Of a stretch of DNA of 20,777 nt, positions 1 through 7,613 are shown one piece after another. The first letter of the stretch is position 1. Every line of letters begins with the position of its first letter. Made by a program: the position numbers and the translations under genes. Location: positions 1-20,777 of IMG/VR virus record IMGVR_UViG_3300050021_000810. One strand, written 5' to 3'. The DNA is from a virus. Below the pieces are notes generated by a model that was given only the letters and a program-made list of their open reading frames with translations, was not told where the DNA came from and did no database searches.

Positions 1-1100
1 CTGCCGCTCTGCCAGAAGGCCGAGTTGGTGCAGACGGTGAACTCGGTGCCGTAGCGCACCCGCGAGCGCGCCATCGTCTTCTGCGTCCAGGTCGTCGTCT
101 GATAGGTGTAGGCGGCGATTGACGTCGAGCCGGTCGCCGGCCCAATGCTGGCGCCGGTAGCGATGTCGTAGGCGGGAAACAGCACACCGTTGATCACCGT
201 CGCCAGCGGGTCTAGCGGGTTGAACAGCTGCAGCGCTGCGTCGGCGGCCCCGTCGTCGGGGAAGCGCACCCCTTCCGCCACGTTGCACGACGACAGCAGA
301 TTGGCGAGATCGGACGTGGCGCCGGTGAGGAAGAAATCGGCGGCTGAAGAAGCGGCGGTCGACGGGATGCCGTCTTTGGCCTCGATCACGGCGAGGCGCT
401 GCAGGATCTGCCCGGTCAATGCCGCGGTCGAGGGCGCCTGCAAGCTGTTCGACAGCCGGGCGATCGACGACGACAGCGACGTCAGTTCGGGCGCTGCGAC
501 GCCTTCCCACGCTTCGAGCGCCGCGGTTCGCGACGCGACGTCCTGGAGATTGGGCGCTTGCGCCGAGGCGATGTTGGCGACCGAGGCGACGCCGGTCGGC
601 GACAGCGTCACCGTGGCGACAGCGAGCAGCGTCGAGCTGATCGACGGCGGCGACGGATTCGGGCTTTCGGCGCCGACGACATAGCTCATATTGGCGAGCC
701 GCACATGGTCGAGCGCCACCGATTGCGGCTGATAGACCGGATTGGTCGGTGTCGACAGCGTCGGCGAGAGGAAATTGACCGCCGAGACGTTAGTGTCCTC
801 TTCGACCCCGTTGAGGCAGATCAGCACGATCTTCTGCGACGCGACCGGCAGGATCGAGGTGAAGTCGTAAGGCGTCGCGGTGGATAGCGCGTAGACTTTG
901 CCGCTGATGTAGAGGCGGCCGCTGGCGACCGACACTTGCGCTGGGCCGGTCTTGGCGCCGACGAAGCCGGTATAAGCCATCGCCGGGATGAGCGTGTCCT
1001 GCACGACGTCGTCGAGGCTGGTCTCGGCGTCAGCCTGGATCGCATTGAGATCGGCCGGCGAGACCTGCTGATAATTGGCGAAGTTGCGCTTGGTTTCCAT
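1..1100 (-). CDS. Phage tail fibre-position structural protein (3'-truncated by window)
   Basis: The reading frame is open from an ATG at 1100 to the window edge, giving about 366 residues and no stop. The N-terminus reads METKRNFANYQQVSPADLNA and is preceded by AAGGTGAT about 6 nt upstream, so the start is well supported. The visible part is rich in Ser, Thr, Ala and Val, as in beta-structured virion proteins, with a helical stretch in the middle. Near the window edge is a motif beginning SRVRYGTEFTVCTN. It lies 39 nt after the gpI-like gene. In P2-type phages this slot holds the tail fibre gene (H), so a fibre or baseplate-attached protein is the best inference. I do not recognise the family with certainty; a DUF4815-like phage protein is one possibility. 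A receptor-binding role is not shown by the sequence. Confidence 0.72.
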   Translation of the reverse strand, partial: METKRNFANYQQVSPADLNAIQADAETSLDDVVQDTLIPAMAYTGFVGAKTGPAQVSVASGRLYISGKVYALSTATPYDFTSILPVASQKIVLICLNGVEEDTNVSAVNFLSPTLSTPTNPVYQPQSVALDHVRLANMSYVVGAESPNPSPPSISSTLLAVATVTLSPTGVASVANIASAQAPNLQDVASRTAALEAWEGVAAPELTSLSSSIARLSNSLQAPSTAALTGQILQRLAVIEAKDGIPSTAASSAADFFLTGATSDLANLLSSCNVAEGVRFPDDGAADAALQLFNPLDPLATVINGVLFPAYDIATGASIGPATGSTSIAAYTYQTTTWTQKTMARSRVRYGTEFTVCTNSAFWQSG

Positions 1101-1139
1101 CTTGGATCACCTTGGGTTTTGCTCGGCGTCTCGAGCGAA

Positions 1140-2351
1140 CTAAGCGACTTTTTGCAGATCGCCGAAGTCGAACTGGCCGAAGCGATAGCCGGAATTGAAA
1201 TCGATCGGCTGATAGAGTTTCGTCGACACCAGAACCGTGTCGCGCTGCGCCTGGGCGACCCGCAGCGCCGCCAGCGCGTCCCAAAACGGCGACAGGTCTG
1301 GCTCTATAATTGTGGCGAGGCCGAGCGGCCCCGGGAACGGCCACGCCGGGCCGGCAAGCCTGACGTCGAGCGTCAGCTCTGCGGTGTAAGGCGCGCAGCC
1401 GAAGCTCGACCAACCCCAGAACGACACCGCCGCGCCGGGATCCTTGATCCGCGTGAGATCGAATAGCGTCAGGCTTGAATAGAGATGCGCGGCGGCGTCG
1501 CTCGGATAGAGCGTCGAGAGATAGCCGAGCGTCATGTGGTAGGCGAAGGCCATGTCGACCGGGCCGGCGACGTTGTCGGCGGTCGGAACCGGCCGCACGG
1601 TCGACGGCGTTAATCCGGTGGGCACGGCAAAGCTCAGCGCCGAGGAGTCCGGCGTGATCAGGATGACGCTCGTCTCGGCGTCGTCGGCGAACAAAGCCCC
1701 GGTTTCGAGCGCCGCGCCGGAAAAATAGCGCGCGACGCTGCAGGCCGTCGAAACCGCAATCTGCGTCGAAGCGCTGGCGAGACCGTCGATATTGTCGACG
1801 CGGCAGCGGATCGAGGTCGCGCCGTCGACATAGACCGCGCGCTCGGCCCACCGCTCGGCGGCGTCCGACGGCGCGGCGACGAAATCGTAGCCGAGAGCGC
1901 AGGCGCCGAGAAAGGCCATGCCGAGCTCGACCGCGAAGGTCGGCGCGGCCGGGAAGATGTGGATCTGCGGCATTGCCGCTTCGATCGCCGCGCGTTCGGC
2001 GGCGCTCCACGGCTCGACGGCGAACACCTTGTCGCGCGGCCGGACCGCCTTGACGATTCGTCCGCCTTCGAGGCCGGCGTAGGCGGCGAGGCCTTTGAGC
2101 TTCGTCTTGTTGCGCTTCAGCGCCCAGATGTCGGCGATCGTCGCGCGCTTGAACGCCTCGCTCCAGTCGTCATGCCAGATTTCCAGGCCGAGGCCGGCGG
2201 CGAGATAGGGCAGCAGATCGAGCGGACAGGTCGCCGGGTTCCAGACGCTCTTGACCAGGTCGACTGGCAGCGGCCAACGCGAAGCGTCGGCGAGCGACTG
2301 CGCCCGCTCGAACGGCGTCGCGTTCGATGGCAGCAGGCTCGCTTCAGGCAT
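1140..2351 (-). CDS. I: P2 gpI-like baseplate (tail) protein with long C-terminal extension
   Basis: A 403-residue protein. Residues 1-120 match the tail protein I family: MPEASLLPSNATPFERAQSL, then WNPATCPLDLLPYLAAGLGLE, then IWALKRNKTKLKGLAAYAGL. In P2 and relatives gpI is part of the baseplate wedge, with gpJ. P2 gpI is about 176 residues, so roughly 220 residues here are extra. The extra part looks beta-rich and could be a fused structural domain. The ATG lies inside the last codons of the J gene (8-nt overlap), which implies translational coupling. The next gene downstream sits where P2 has its fibre gene. The family call is confident; the role of the extension is unknown. Confidence 0.88.
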   Translation of the reverse strand: MPEASLLPSNATPFERAQSLADASRWPLPVDLVKSVWNPATCPLDLLPYLAAGLGLEIWHDDWSEAFKRATIADIWALKRNKTKLKGLAAYAGLEGGRIVKAVRPRDKVFAVEPWSAAERAAIEAAMPQIHIFPAAPTFAVELGMAFLGACALGYDFVAAPSDAAERWAERAVYVDGATSIRCRVDNIDGLASASTQIAVSTACSVARYFSGAALETGALFADDAETSVILITPDSSALSFAVPTGLTPSTVRPVPTADNVAGPVDMAFAYHMTLGYLSTLYPSDAAAHLYSSLTLFDLTRIKDPGAAVSFWGWSSFGCAPYTAELTLDVRLAGPAWPFPGPLGLATIIEPDLSPFWDALAALRVAQAQRDTVLVSTKLYQPIDFNSGYRFGQFDFGDLQKVA

Positions 2352-3279
2352 TGGTCACCGTGACCACAATCGACGTGCAATAAGGCGTCTCGTCGCCAGC
2401 GCAGACCACGTCGGCGGCGGGCTGATCGAGGATGAACTTGGTCATCGGCGCGACGCGGCCGGCGGCAATCAAAGCGTCGGTCGGCACCGCATTGCCGATC
2501 AGTTGCAGGGACGTCGTCGCGGCGGCGAGATTGGCGAGCGAAGCCGCTTGGACGGCGGAGAGCGACGGGCCGATCGGCACAATCGCCCGCGCGACGATCG
2601 CGTAAGCGCGCGGCGTCGCCGAGCGCACCTGCGGAATGTCGGTCAACTGACTGCCGGTTGCCGGATCGGCGCTCCAATCGTCGTTAAGCGCCGCCGCCAC
2701 CGCCTGCACCGAGGCGGAAGAAACCGAGCCATCGGCGTTGATATTGCCCTGTAGGATCACGTTGACCACGCCGCCCGGCGCGGTGATCAGCCCGACGCGT
2801 CGCACTTCCGACGAAGCGCGCAGCGCGACACTGGCGTAGCCGCCGCCGGTCAGACCTGGCGCGGTTCCCTCGAGCGCGATCTGAGCGCGGGCGCGGAAGG
2901 AGTCGTCGCTTTCCATCACCGCCGCCGTCGGCGGCGTGGTCGTCGGATCGGGCGCGGTGATCGTCAGGCGACGAACGCCGAGCAGCGCGTAGAGGACGTC
3001 CTGATCGGCGCGCTGGGCGTAGAGGATCATCACGGCTTTGGCGGCGGCGTTGATTGCGGCGAGGTTCAGCACCTCACGATAGGCGCCTTCCTCCTGCAGG
3101 ATGACGGCGGGATCGGTTTCAAGCGCGGCGACGTCGAAGGCGACGCCGGCGGCGGCGAGTCGCGCAGCGAGATCAGCGACGCGCGCCGATTTGATCGCGG
3201 CGTAGTCGACCGGCTGGATAACCGCCGGCGGTGGCAGCAGCGACAGCGCCAGGGTCGCGTCAGGGAAGCGGTCGGACAC
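2344..3279 (-). CDS. J: P2 gpJ-like baseplate assembly protein
   Basis: About 311 residues with the features of the Baseplate_J family. The N-terminus has the FPDATLALSLLPPPAVIQPVDY region, followed by LETDPAVILQEEGAYREVLN and a helical AAAKAVMILYAQRADQDVLY segment. The second half has the typical VGLITAPGGVVNVILQG strand region. P2 gpJ is about 302 residues, so the length fits. The product builds the baseplate wedge with gpI and gpW. Start choice: the longest frame begins with TTG at 3285, but the GCGAGG ribosome site directly abuts that TTG. The GTG at 3279 is 6 nt from GAGG and is preferred. The gene starts 34 nt after gpW and overlaps gpI by 8 nt. Confidence 0.9.
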   Translation of the reverse strand: MSDRFPDATLALSLLPPPAVIQPVDYAAIKSARVADLAARLAAAGVAFDVAALETDPAVILQEEGAYREVLNLAAINAAAKAVMILYAQRADQDVLYALLGVRRLTITAPDPTTTPPTAAVMESDDSFRARAQIALEGTAPGLTGGGYASVALRASSEVRRVGLITAPGGVVNVILQGNINADGSVSSASVQAVAAALNDDWSADPATGSQLTDIPQVRSATPRAYAIVARAIVPIGPSLSAVQAASLANLAAATTSLQLIGNAVPTDALIAAGRVAPMTKFILDQPAADVVCAGDETPYCTSIVVTVTNA

Positions 3280-3313
3280 CGTCAACCTCGCGAGTTCGAG
3301 CGGCGGAGCGCCG

Positions 3314-3688
3314 TCACAGGATCACCGAAACAGTGGCGGCGACGGTGAAGTCGCCTTCGAGGGCGTTCGGCATATACTGGCCGAGAATGGTCACGCCAAA
3401 GCGCCCCTGCTGAAGCTGAGACGCACTGTTCTGCGCCTTGGGATAGTCGAGCGAGATCACCTTGAATCGCGGCTCCCACAACTCGACGGCTATGACGATC
3501 GCCATATAGAAGCGCAGCAGCCGGTCCGGCGTCAGTGGTTGGCCGAGCAGCTTAGGAACCGCAGAGCCGAAGGTGCGACGCATCAGGCGCGAAGTAAGCC
3601 GCGTCGTGAAGATGACGCCGAGGCTCTGCTCGACGTGAGCGAAGCCAGCGAGCGGTTGGCCGGTGAAGCGATTGAGACCTGCGGTCAT
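3314..3688 (-). CDS. W: P2 gpW/T4 gp25-like baseplate wedge protein
   Basis: A 124-residue protein beginning MTAGLNRFTGQPLAGFAHVE. It has the gpW/gp25 family core: SLGVIFTTRLTSRLMRRTFGS, then a conserved YMAIVIAVELWEPRFKV segment with the E-x-R-F pair typical of these wedge proteins, and a short beta C-terminus (GDFTVAATVSVIL). P2 gpW is 115 residues. The start is the ATG at 3688, which overlaps the gpV stop as ATGA. A longer frame begins upstream at 4108, but it lies inside gpV and has no family similarity, so it was rejected. The gene sits between V and J in the canonical V-W-J-I order. Confidence 0.9.
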   Translation of the reverse strand: MTAGLNRFTGQPLAGFAHVEQSLGVIFTTRLTSRLMRRTFGSAVPKLLGQPLTPDRLLRFYMAIVIAVELWEPRFKVISLDYPKAQNSASQLQQGRFGVTILGQYMPNALEGDFTVAATVSVIL

Positions 3689-4296
3689 TGCGGCGGCCCG
3701 GTGAGTGCCGAGCCAGACATGACTTCGGTGTGCTTGTGATCGGAACCGATGTCGTGACTGTTGTGGCTGACCTCGCCGCCGGTTATGGCGACTCCCGAAC
3801 CGGAGACGACCATCGTCACGCCCCCCGATTTCAAGGTGATCGAGCCGTCGACGATTGCGACGCTGGAGCCGCCGACCGCGATTGTGCGCGACGAAGTGGT
3901 CCGGGTGTCCGTGGTCGTTCCGCGCACGTCGACGTCGGCGGCCGGGTCGGTCGAGGGCGAAGGGTTCTGATCGTACCAGCCGTGCGGCACGCCGAGACCT
4001 TGGGTGAAGTCGGGCGAGCCGTCGGGGTTCACCAGCAGATATTGCTCGCCGACGCTCGGCGGCGAATGCGACTTGCGGGCGCCGGCGATCTGCGAATAGG
4101 GCGCCCACGGTGACTTGACTGTTTGACCTTGATCGTCGAGGCCGATCTCCTGGCGGTAAAGCCCTTTCGTCGCGTCGACGTCGGTGACCTTGCCTTTACG
4201 GAACATCCGCTCGATGCGCGCCTCGAGATCGGCGTGGCGAGAAAACAGCTCGCCAAGCGCCTCATGAATTTCCAGCAGGGTGCGATCGGCGCTCAC
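3685..4296 (-). CDS. V: P2 gpV-like baseplate spike protein
   Basis: 203 residues, close to P2 gpV (211). The N-terminal helix (EIHEALGELFSRHADLEARIERM) leads into the OB-fold: GKVTDVDATKGLYRQEIG, SPWAPYSQIAGARKSHSPPS, GEQYLLVNPDG. The last third is a repetitive Ser/Thr/Val/Gly beta-helix region. It ends with HNSHDIGSDHKHTEV, a histidine-rich tip in which HKH matches the H-x-H iron-binding motif known from P2 and phi92 spike tips. The spike is the puncturing tip of a contractile tail. Translation starts at GTG 4296, one base after the upstream stop. A 5-bp hairpin (CCCCG/CGGGG) lies just before this start. Confidence 0.92.
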   Translation of the reverse strand: MSADRTLLEIHEALGELFSRHADLEARIERMFRKGKVTDVDATKGLYRQEIGLDDQGQTVKSPWAPYSQIAGARKSHSPPSVGEQYLLVNPDGSPDFTQGLGVPHGWYDQNPSPSTDPAADVDVRGTTTDTRTTSSRTIAVGGSSVAIVDGSITLKSGGVTMVVSGSGVAITGGEVSHNSHDIGSDHKHTEVMSGSALTGPPQ

Positions 4297-4297
4297 G

Positions 4298-5104
4298 TCA
4301 CAGCCCCGGTAGCGGGGTAATCGGTTCAGTCACAGTCTCTTGCGTCGGCGCATTGTCGCCGGTGTCGACCGCCGGCGTCGAATTGTCGCCCGGCCCGAGG
4401 TCGATCATCTGCATCGCATAGCGGCTGAGGCCGAGGAAGATGCGGTCGACTTCGGTCTGCGACAGGCCGGCGGGCGCAGCGATCTCAGCGGCGATCCATG
4501 GCGCGAGCGCAGCGATATTGGAGACCCCTGGCGTGGCGTCCGCCTGCATCGCCGTCAGCAATTCCGACCAGACCCCAGTCAGTGCGGCGCCGGGGATGGG
4601 CTCCTGTAGCGTCTCGCAGACCATGCGAATCTCGCGCGCCGGGGCCTTCACCTTGGCGGTCTCGACCAGATAGGACGACGAAACGACCCTCTCGATCGTC
4701 TGGATGAAACGGCCGAACAGATCGGACCAAACATCGGCCTTGACCGCCAGCGCCCGCGCGATCATGCGCTCGATCAGGTCGAGCGCCGTCTCCGACCCTT
4801 CGCCACGCGTGTCGAGCGTGACCGTCTGTGGCGCGCCATGCGCATCGGTGTAGGAAAACACCATCTGCTGCGGCAGGAACACCTGCAAATCAAGGTTGAG
4901 CCGGGGCTCGCCGGCAAAGAAGGCGCCGCCGTCGAGTTTGTTATCACCCTGGCCGGTGTAAACGGCGACCAGCGCCGCGGCGGGATTTGCCTCGAGGCTG
5001 TCGATTGGATCGACCGGCGAATCGACGACGATGAAAGCGGCGGGCAGCGCGGCGCGCAACACGCGCACCGCAGCAATGCGCGCGGCGAAAGCGACGAGGC
5101 TCAT
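4298..5104 (-). CDS. Conserved phage protein, possible tail-completion or tail-terminator protein
   Basis: 268 residues, not confidently recognised. The N-terminal part has a pattern seen in tail terminator/completion proteins: an amphipathic helix (FAARIAAVRVLRAALPAAFI), a PAAALVAVYTGQGDNKLDGG strand segment, then EPRLNLDLQVFLPQQMVFSY. The middle is helical and includes ETALDLIERMIARALAVKAD. The C-terminus (residues about 240-268) is Thr/Pro-rich and probably disordered. The gene lies between the FII-like head-tail joiner and the spike gene, where tail completion proteins often occur. It starts at the ATG at 5104 and is followed at once by the spike gene. The function is inferred from position and loose pattern only. 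Confidence 0.8.
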   Translation of the reverse strand: MSLVAFAARIAAVRVLRAALPAAFIVVDSPVDPIDSLEANPAAALVAVYTGQGDNKLDGGAFFAGEPRLNLDLQVFLPQQMVFSYTDAHGAPQTVTLDTRGEGSETALDLIERMIARALAVKADVWSDLFGRFIQTIERVVSSSYLVETAKVKAPAREIRMVCETLQEPIPGAALTGVWSELLTAMQADATPGVSNIAALAPWIAAEIAAPAGLSQTEVDRIFLGLSRYAMQMIDLGPGDNSTPAVDTGDNAPTQETVTEPITPLPGL

Positions 5105-5127
5105 GGCTCTATCCTCGCTCGCTCACG

Positions 5128-5499
5128 TCAAGTCTTGACCAGCGTCAGGATGGTGCGATCGCCACCGAAGCGGTAGACGCCCGAGACGCGAAGCCGCGCC
5201 TCGTCCGGATTGTCGATGCGGGTCAGGATGAAGCCGGCGGCGGCTGTAAACGGCAGCGCCGAGGTCGTAAACTTCGCTGTGTGGGTGACGCCGATCAGTT
5301 CGACCGCATGGCCGGATCCGGCGTCGCCTGAGGCGCCTATGGCCGCGCTAGTCTCGGTCACGACGGCCAAGACCTCGGACGGCTCGCCGATGGGAGAACC
5401 GACGATGTAGCCGCCAGCCTGCATCGGCTGAATCGACACCCGTTCGGCCGCATGGCGGTCGACGGCGCGATGCAGCTTGCGCAGGCTAGCGGGCCGCAT
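5128..5499 (-). CDS. Small head-tail joining protein, lambda gpFII-like by position
   Basis: 123 residues beginning MRPASLRKLHRAVDRHAAER. After one helix the chain is mainly beta: VELIGVTHTAKFTTSALPFT, then a segment with YRFGGDRTILTLVK. Lambda gpFII is 117 residues and follows the capsid gene E in the same way, so a head-tail joiner of the FII (Phage_attach) type is the best inference. The start is the ATG at 5499, two bases after the capsid stop; GGAAATCTAGGC provides the ribosome site. A longer frame reaches back to 5598 but lies inside the capsid gene. Existence is well supported; the role is moderate. Confidence 0.8.
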   Translation of the reverse strand: MRPASLRKLHRAVDRHAAERVSIQPMQAGGYIVGSPIGEPSEVLAVVTETSAAIGASGDAGSGHAVELIGVTHTAKFTTSALPFTAAAGFILTRIDNPDEARLRVSGVYRFGGDRTILTLVKT

Positions 5500-5501
5500 G
5501 C

Positions 5502-6539
5502 CTAGATTTCCGTGCCGGCGCCGTTGTTGCCCGAGACCAACGCGTCGGGCTTGACGCAGACGTGCAGCGGATAGCTGTACTGCTCGACGTCGGCCCACGA
5601 GTCTCGGTCGCGGTCGGGCACGATCCAGGAATAGTTCTCCTGACCGGGTGTATTGACGAATTCGAACCGCTCGGCCGGGGCCTGCGCCACTTGGAAGATG
5701 TCGGCGCCGGCGGGGAAGAAGCGGCAGCCGTTGGTTGGAATGGCGACGGTCGAATTGTCGTCAGTGCCGCGATAGTTGTGCCACATGATGTTGGCGAACA
5801 GGAAGTCTTCCCATGCTCCTCCGACCTGGTTCTGCAGCATCAGCGCCGCCTGCGCCTGATAGGTCTTGCGCACCTCGGACGAAGCAATGAAATCGTCCCA
5901 GAAGCCGTCGCCGCACAGCGCATGCACCTTGACGTTGGCGCCGCCGAGGCCACGCAAGGCGCGGATCATCTGGCGCTTGAGCGCATTGGCCTGCTTGCGG
6001 ATTGTCCCGTCGACTCCGGTCGAGCCGAAGTTGAAAGAGACCGCCGCCGCCGGCGCGACGCCGAATTCGTCGAACCAGTTGTAGATGACCGAATTGTCGG
6101 CATCGACGACGATACCTTGAATGCAGCCGAGGCGCATGTGCTCCTTGGTCAGATTGAAGTCGGACTTCATCTTCATCTGGCGCCGGCCGATTTCGAGCTG
6201 CAGATCCTTGACCGCCGCTTCCTCGCCGAAAGCGCGCACGCCCTGAAGTTCACTCGCCCAGACGCGCGAAGCGTCGGCGACGCGGGTCGAATTGAAGGCG
6301 AGCGCCTTGCGCTCGTCGCCGCCCTTCTGCGCCGGCGGCGCGCCGCGCGGGCTGGTCTGAATCAGCGCTGCGCCGAAGTCGCGCTTCTCGATCCACACCT
6401 TGTCGGTGCGCACCGGCTTGGCGACGAACAGGCCTTGGATGGTGTCGAGGAACTGTGGCACGTAGGCATAGGTGTCGACGGCGGCGGTGAGTGAGCGCGC
6501 GGTGAAGGCGTCGCCCAGGAAGACGTCCATGATGGGCAT
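5502..6539 (-). CDS. Major capsid protein, lambda gpE family
   Basis: 345 residues from the ATG at 6539 (MPIMDVFLGDAFTARSLTAA), close to lambda gpE (341). Typical family segments are visible: TDKVWIEKRDFGAALIQTSP near residue 45, RGAPPAQKGGDERKAL, a helical EEAAVKDLQLEIGRRQMKMK, and the C-terminal SWIVPDRDRDSWADVEQYSY and PLHVCVKPDALV. It forms the icosahedral shell. AAGGAC lies 9 nt before this start, so the 13-residue longer frame from 6578 is not preferred. It is preceded by the decoration gene, as lambda D precedes E. A strong hairpin lies in the 88-nt gap between the two. Confidence 0.95.
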   Translation of the reverse strand: MPIMDVFLGDAFTARSLTAAVDTYAYVPQFLDTIQGLFVAKPVRTDKVWIEKRDFGAALIQTSPRGAPPAQKGGDERKALAFNSTRVADASRVWASELQGVRAFGEEAAVKDLQLEIGRRQMKMKSDFNLTKEHMRLGCIQGIVVDADNSVIYNWFDEFGVAPAAAVSFNFGSTGVDGTIRKQANALKRQMIRALRGLGGANVKVHALCGDGFWDDFIASSEVRKTYQAQAALMLQNQVGGAWEDFLFANIMWHNYRGTDDNSTVAIPTNGCRFFPAGADIFQVAQAPAERFEFVNTPGQENYSWIVPDRDRDSWADVEQYSYPLHVCVKPDALVSGNNGAGTEI

Positions 6540-6557
6540 TGTTGGGGTCCTTGTTCG
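6540..6557 (-). promoter_or_regulatory. Capsid gene ribosome-binding leader, shared with the decoration gene
   Basis: On the minus strand this leader reads AACAAGGACCCCAAC just before the capsid ATG. The 17 bases 6541-6557 match 15 of 17 bases of the leader of the decoration gene (7571-7587). Both place AAGGA 9 nt from the ATG. The match suggests an optimised translation signal for the two most abundant virion proteins. Confidence 0.55.
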
Positions 6558-6598
6558 AGGTTGGGCGACGGCCCTCATCCGGCGTCGCTAAGCGGCGA

Positions 6599-6620
6599 CC
6601 CCCGGGGTCAACCCCGGGGG
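6599..6620 (-). other. Strong intercistronic hairpin between decoration and capsid genes
   Basis: A perfect 9-bp inverted repeat with arms 6599-6607 (CCCCCGGGG) and 6612-6620 and a 4-base loop. It lies in the gap between the decoration stop (6628) and the capsid start (6539). No T-run follows on the minus strand, so it is not a standard intrinsic terminator. It could stabilise or process the transcript so that capsid mRNA is kept at a high level. The hairpin is certain as sequence; the role is inferred. Confidence 0.6.
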
Positions 6621-6627
6621 GATTTCG

Positions 6628-7569
6628 TCAGCGGAACTTGACCAGGTTGGCGGCGAGGTCGGCCTGCGCTGCGGCGATCTGCGCCGCAGACGGCGAACCG
6701 CCGAAGGTCAGGTCGGCGAGCCGCACGGCGGCATGCGCGTTGATGACGGTGATTTGGGCCGTCTGGCCAACACCGGTCTTGCAGCTGTAGCCGGCGATCG
6801 CCTTCGCCGTGTTACCACCCGCCCATGCGACGTAGGCGCCGAAGGTGACGGTCACGTCAAATTCGTCGCCGACCGCGAAATCGGGCGCGCCGTCGGCGAT
6901 TGTGAAGGCGATCTGATTGGAGAAGGCGCCCCCGACCGTCGCGTTGGCGACGAAGACGCCCTCCGGGTCGGTCACGGCGAAAACGCCGCCGTTCGTGGGA
7001 ACCGCCGCGACGACCGTCACGTCGAATTCGTCGGCGAGAGCAAAATCAGCCCCGCTGGCGCTGATGGTGAAATTCGGGCCGTGTGGCGAATTGTAGGCGA
7101 CGCCGACGGTGGCGACGCCGTTGAGCGCGCCGCTCGGATCGAACACAGCGAACTCGCCAGCGCCAGCCGCCGCAACTTCGCAAACGGCGAGCCATTTGCC
7201 GACTGCCGCGTCGGCGTCTGAGGTCAGCGAACCGAGCGAGCCGGCGCCGACCATGCCGGCCTTCTTCGCTGAGGTCGCCGAGGTCGCGCCGCCAATGCAG
7301 ACGGCCTTGTAAACGCCTTCCTGCGCGCCGACGACATTGGCGGGGTTGGCGAGCGTCATCAGGCCGCCGCCGGTATTGTCGCCGGTCTTGGCCGCTTTGG
7401 TCACCGTGGTCGGCGTCGTCGTCAGCACCTGTCCGACGACGATCGTCTGGCTCGGCGCGAGCGTGACATCGTCGCGCGACAGATAACCGTCGCCGTCCGA
7501 ATCTTCGGAGACGAGGAAGGAAAACGGATGCATCGCTTCGGAAAGAGTGATGCCCTGCGGGGTTCCCAT
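6628..7569 (-). CDS. Head decoration protein, lambda gpD-like with two inserted repeats
   Basis: 313 residues, against about 110 for lambda gpD. The gpD-type elements sit at the ends: HPFSFLVSEDSDGDGYLSRD (residues 14-33) and AKAIAGYSCKTGVGQTAQIT followed by VINAHAAVRLADLTFGG (256-291). Between them lies a long insertion with two copies of a module of about 50 residues. One (138-187) begins GEFAVFDPSG and ends EFDVTVV; the other (195-242) begins GVFAVTDPEG and ends EFDVTVT. The modules look like all-beta domains that may project from the capsid. The ATG at 7569 has AAGGAC 9 nt upstream. It follows the protease-scaffold gene and precedes the capsid gene, the lambda C-Nu3-D-E order. Confidence 0.9.
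   Translation of the reverse strand: MGTPQGITLSEAMHPFSFLVSEDSDGDGYLSRDDVTLAPSQTIVVGQVLTTTPTTVTKAAKTGDNTGGGLMTLANPANVVGAQEGVYKAVCIGGATSATSAKKAGMVGAGSLGSLTSDADAAVGKWLAVCEVAAAGAGEFAVFDPSGALNGVATVGVAYNSPHGPNFTISASGADFALADEFDVTVVAAVPTNGGVFAVTDPEGVFVANATVGGAFSNQIAFTIADGAPDFAVGDEFDVTVTFGAYVAWAGGNTAKAIAGYSCKTGVGQTAQITVINAHAAVRLADLTFGGSPSAAQIAAAQADLAANLVKFR
6844..7158 (-). repeat. Tandem duplicated coding module in decoration gene
   Basis: Codons 138-187 and 195-242 of the decoration gene encode two related modules. They share the layout FAVxDPxG, then A-TVG-A, then FTI, then DFA-x-DEFDVTV. The DNA copies have diverged but are still alignable in protein, so this is an old duplication rather than a recent one. 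Confidence 0.75.
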
Positions 7570-7587
7570 GGTTGGCGTCCTTGTTTG
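7570..7587 (-). promoter_or_regulatory. Decoration gene ribosome-binding leader
   Basis: The minus strand reads AACAAGGACGCCAAC before the decoration ATG. It is nearly identical to the leader of the capsid gene; see the entry at 6540. Confidence 0.55.
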
Positions 7588-7613
7588 GCGAGGGAAAGGG
7601 GTTAGGCCGCGCT

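Noticed and set aside
1030-2010. 326-codon minus-strand frame inside the gpI gene
   Set aside because: Out-of-frame Arg-rich shadow; gpI family motifs are in the other frame.
3282-3479. 65-codon minus-strand frame within the gpW gene and following gap
   Set aside because: Shadow frame overlapping gpW; Arg-rich and without a family match.
6599-6620. Hairpin as a rho-independent terminator
   Set aside because: No T-run on either side in the direction of transcription, and it lies just before the essential capsid gene.
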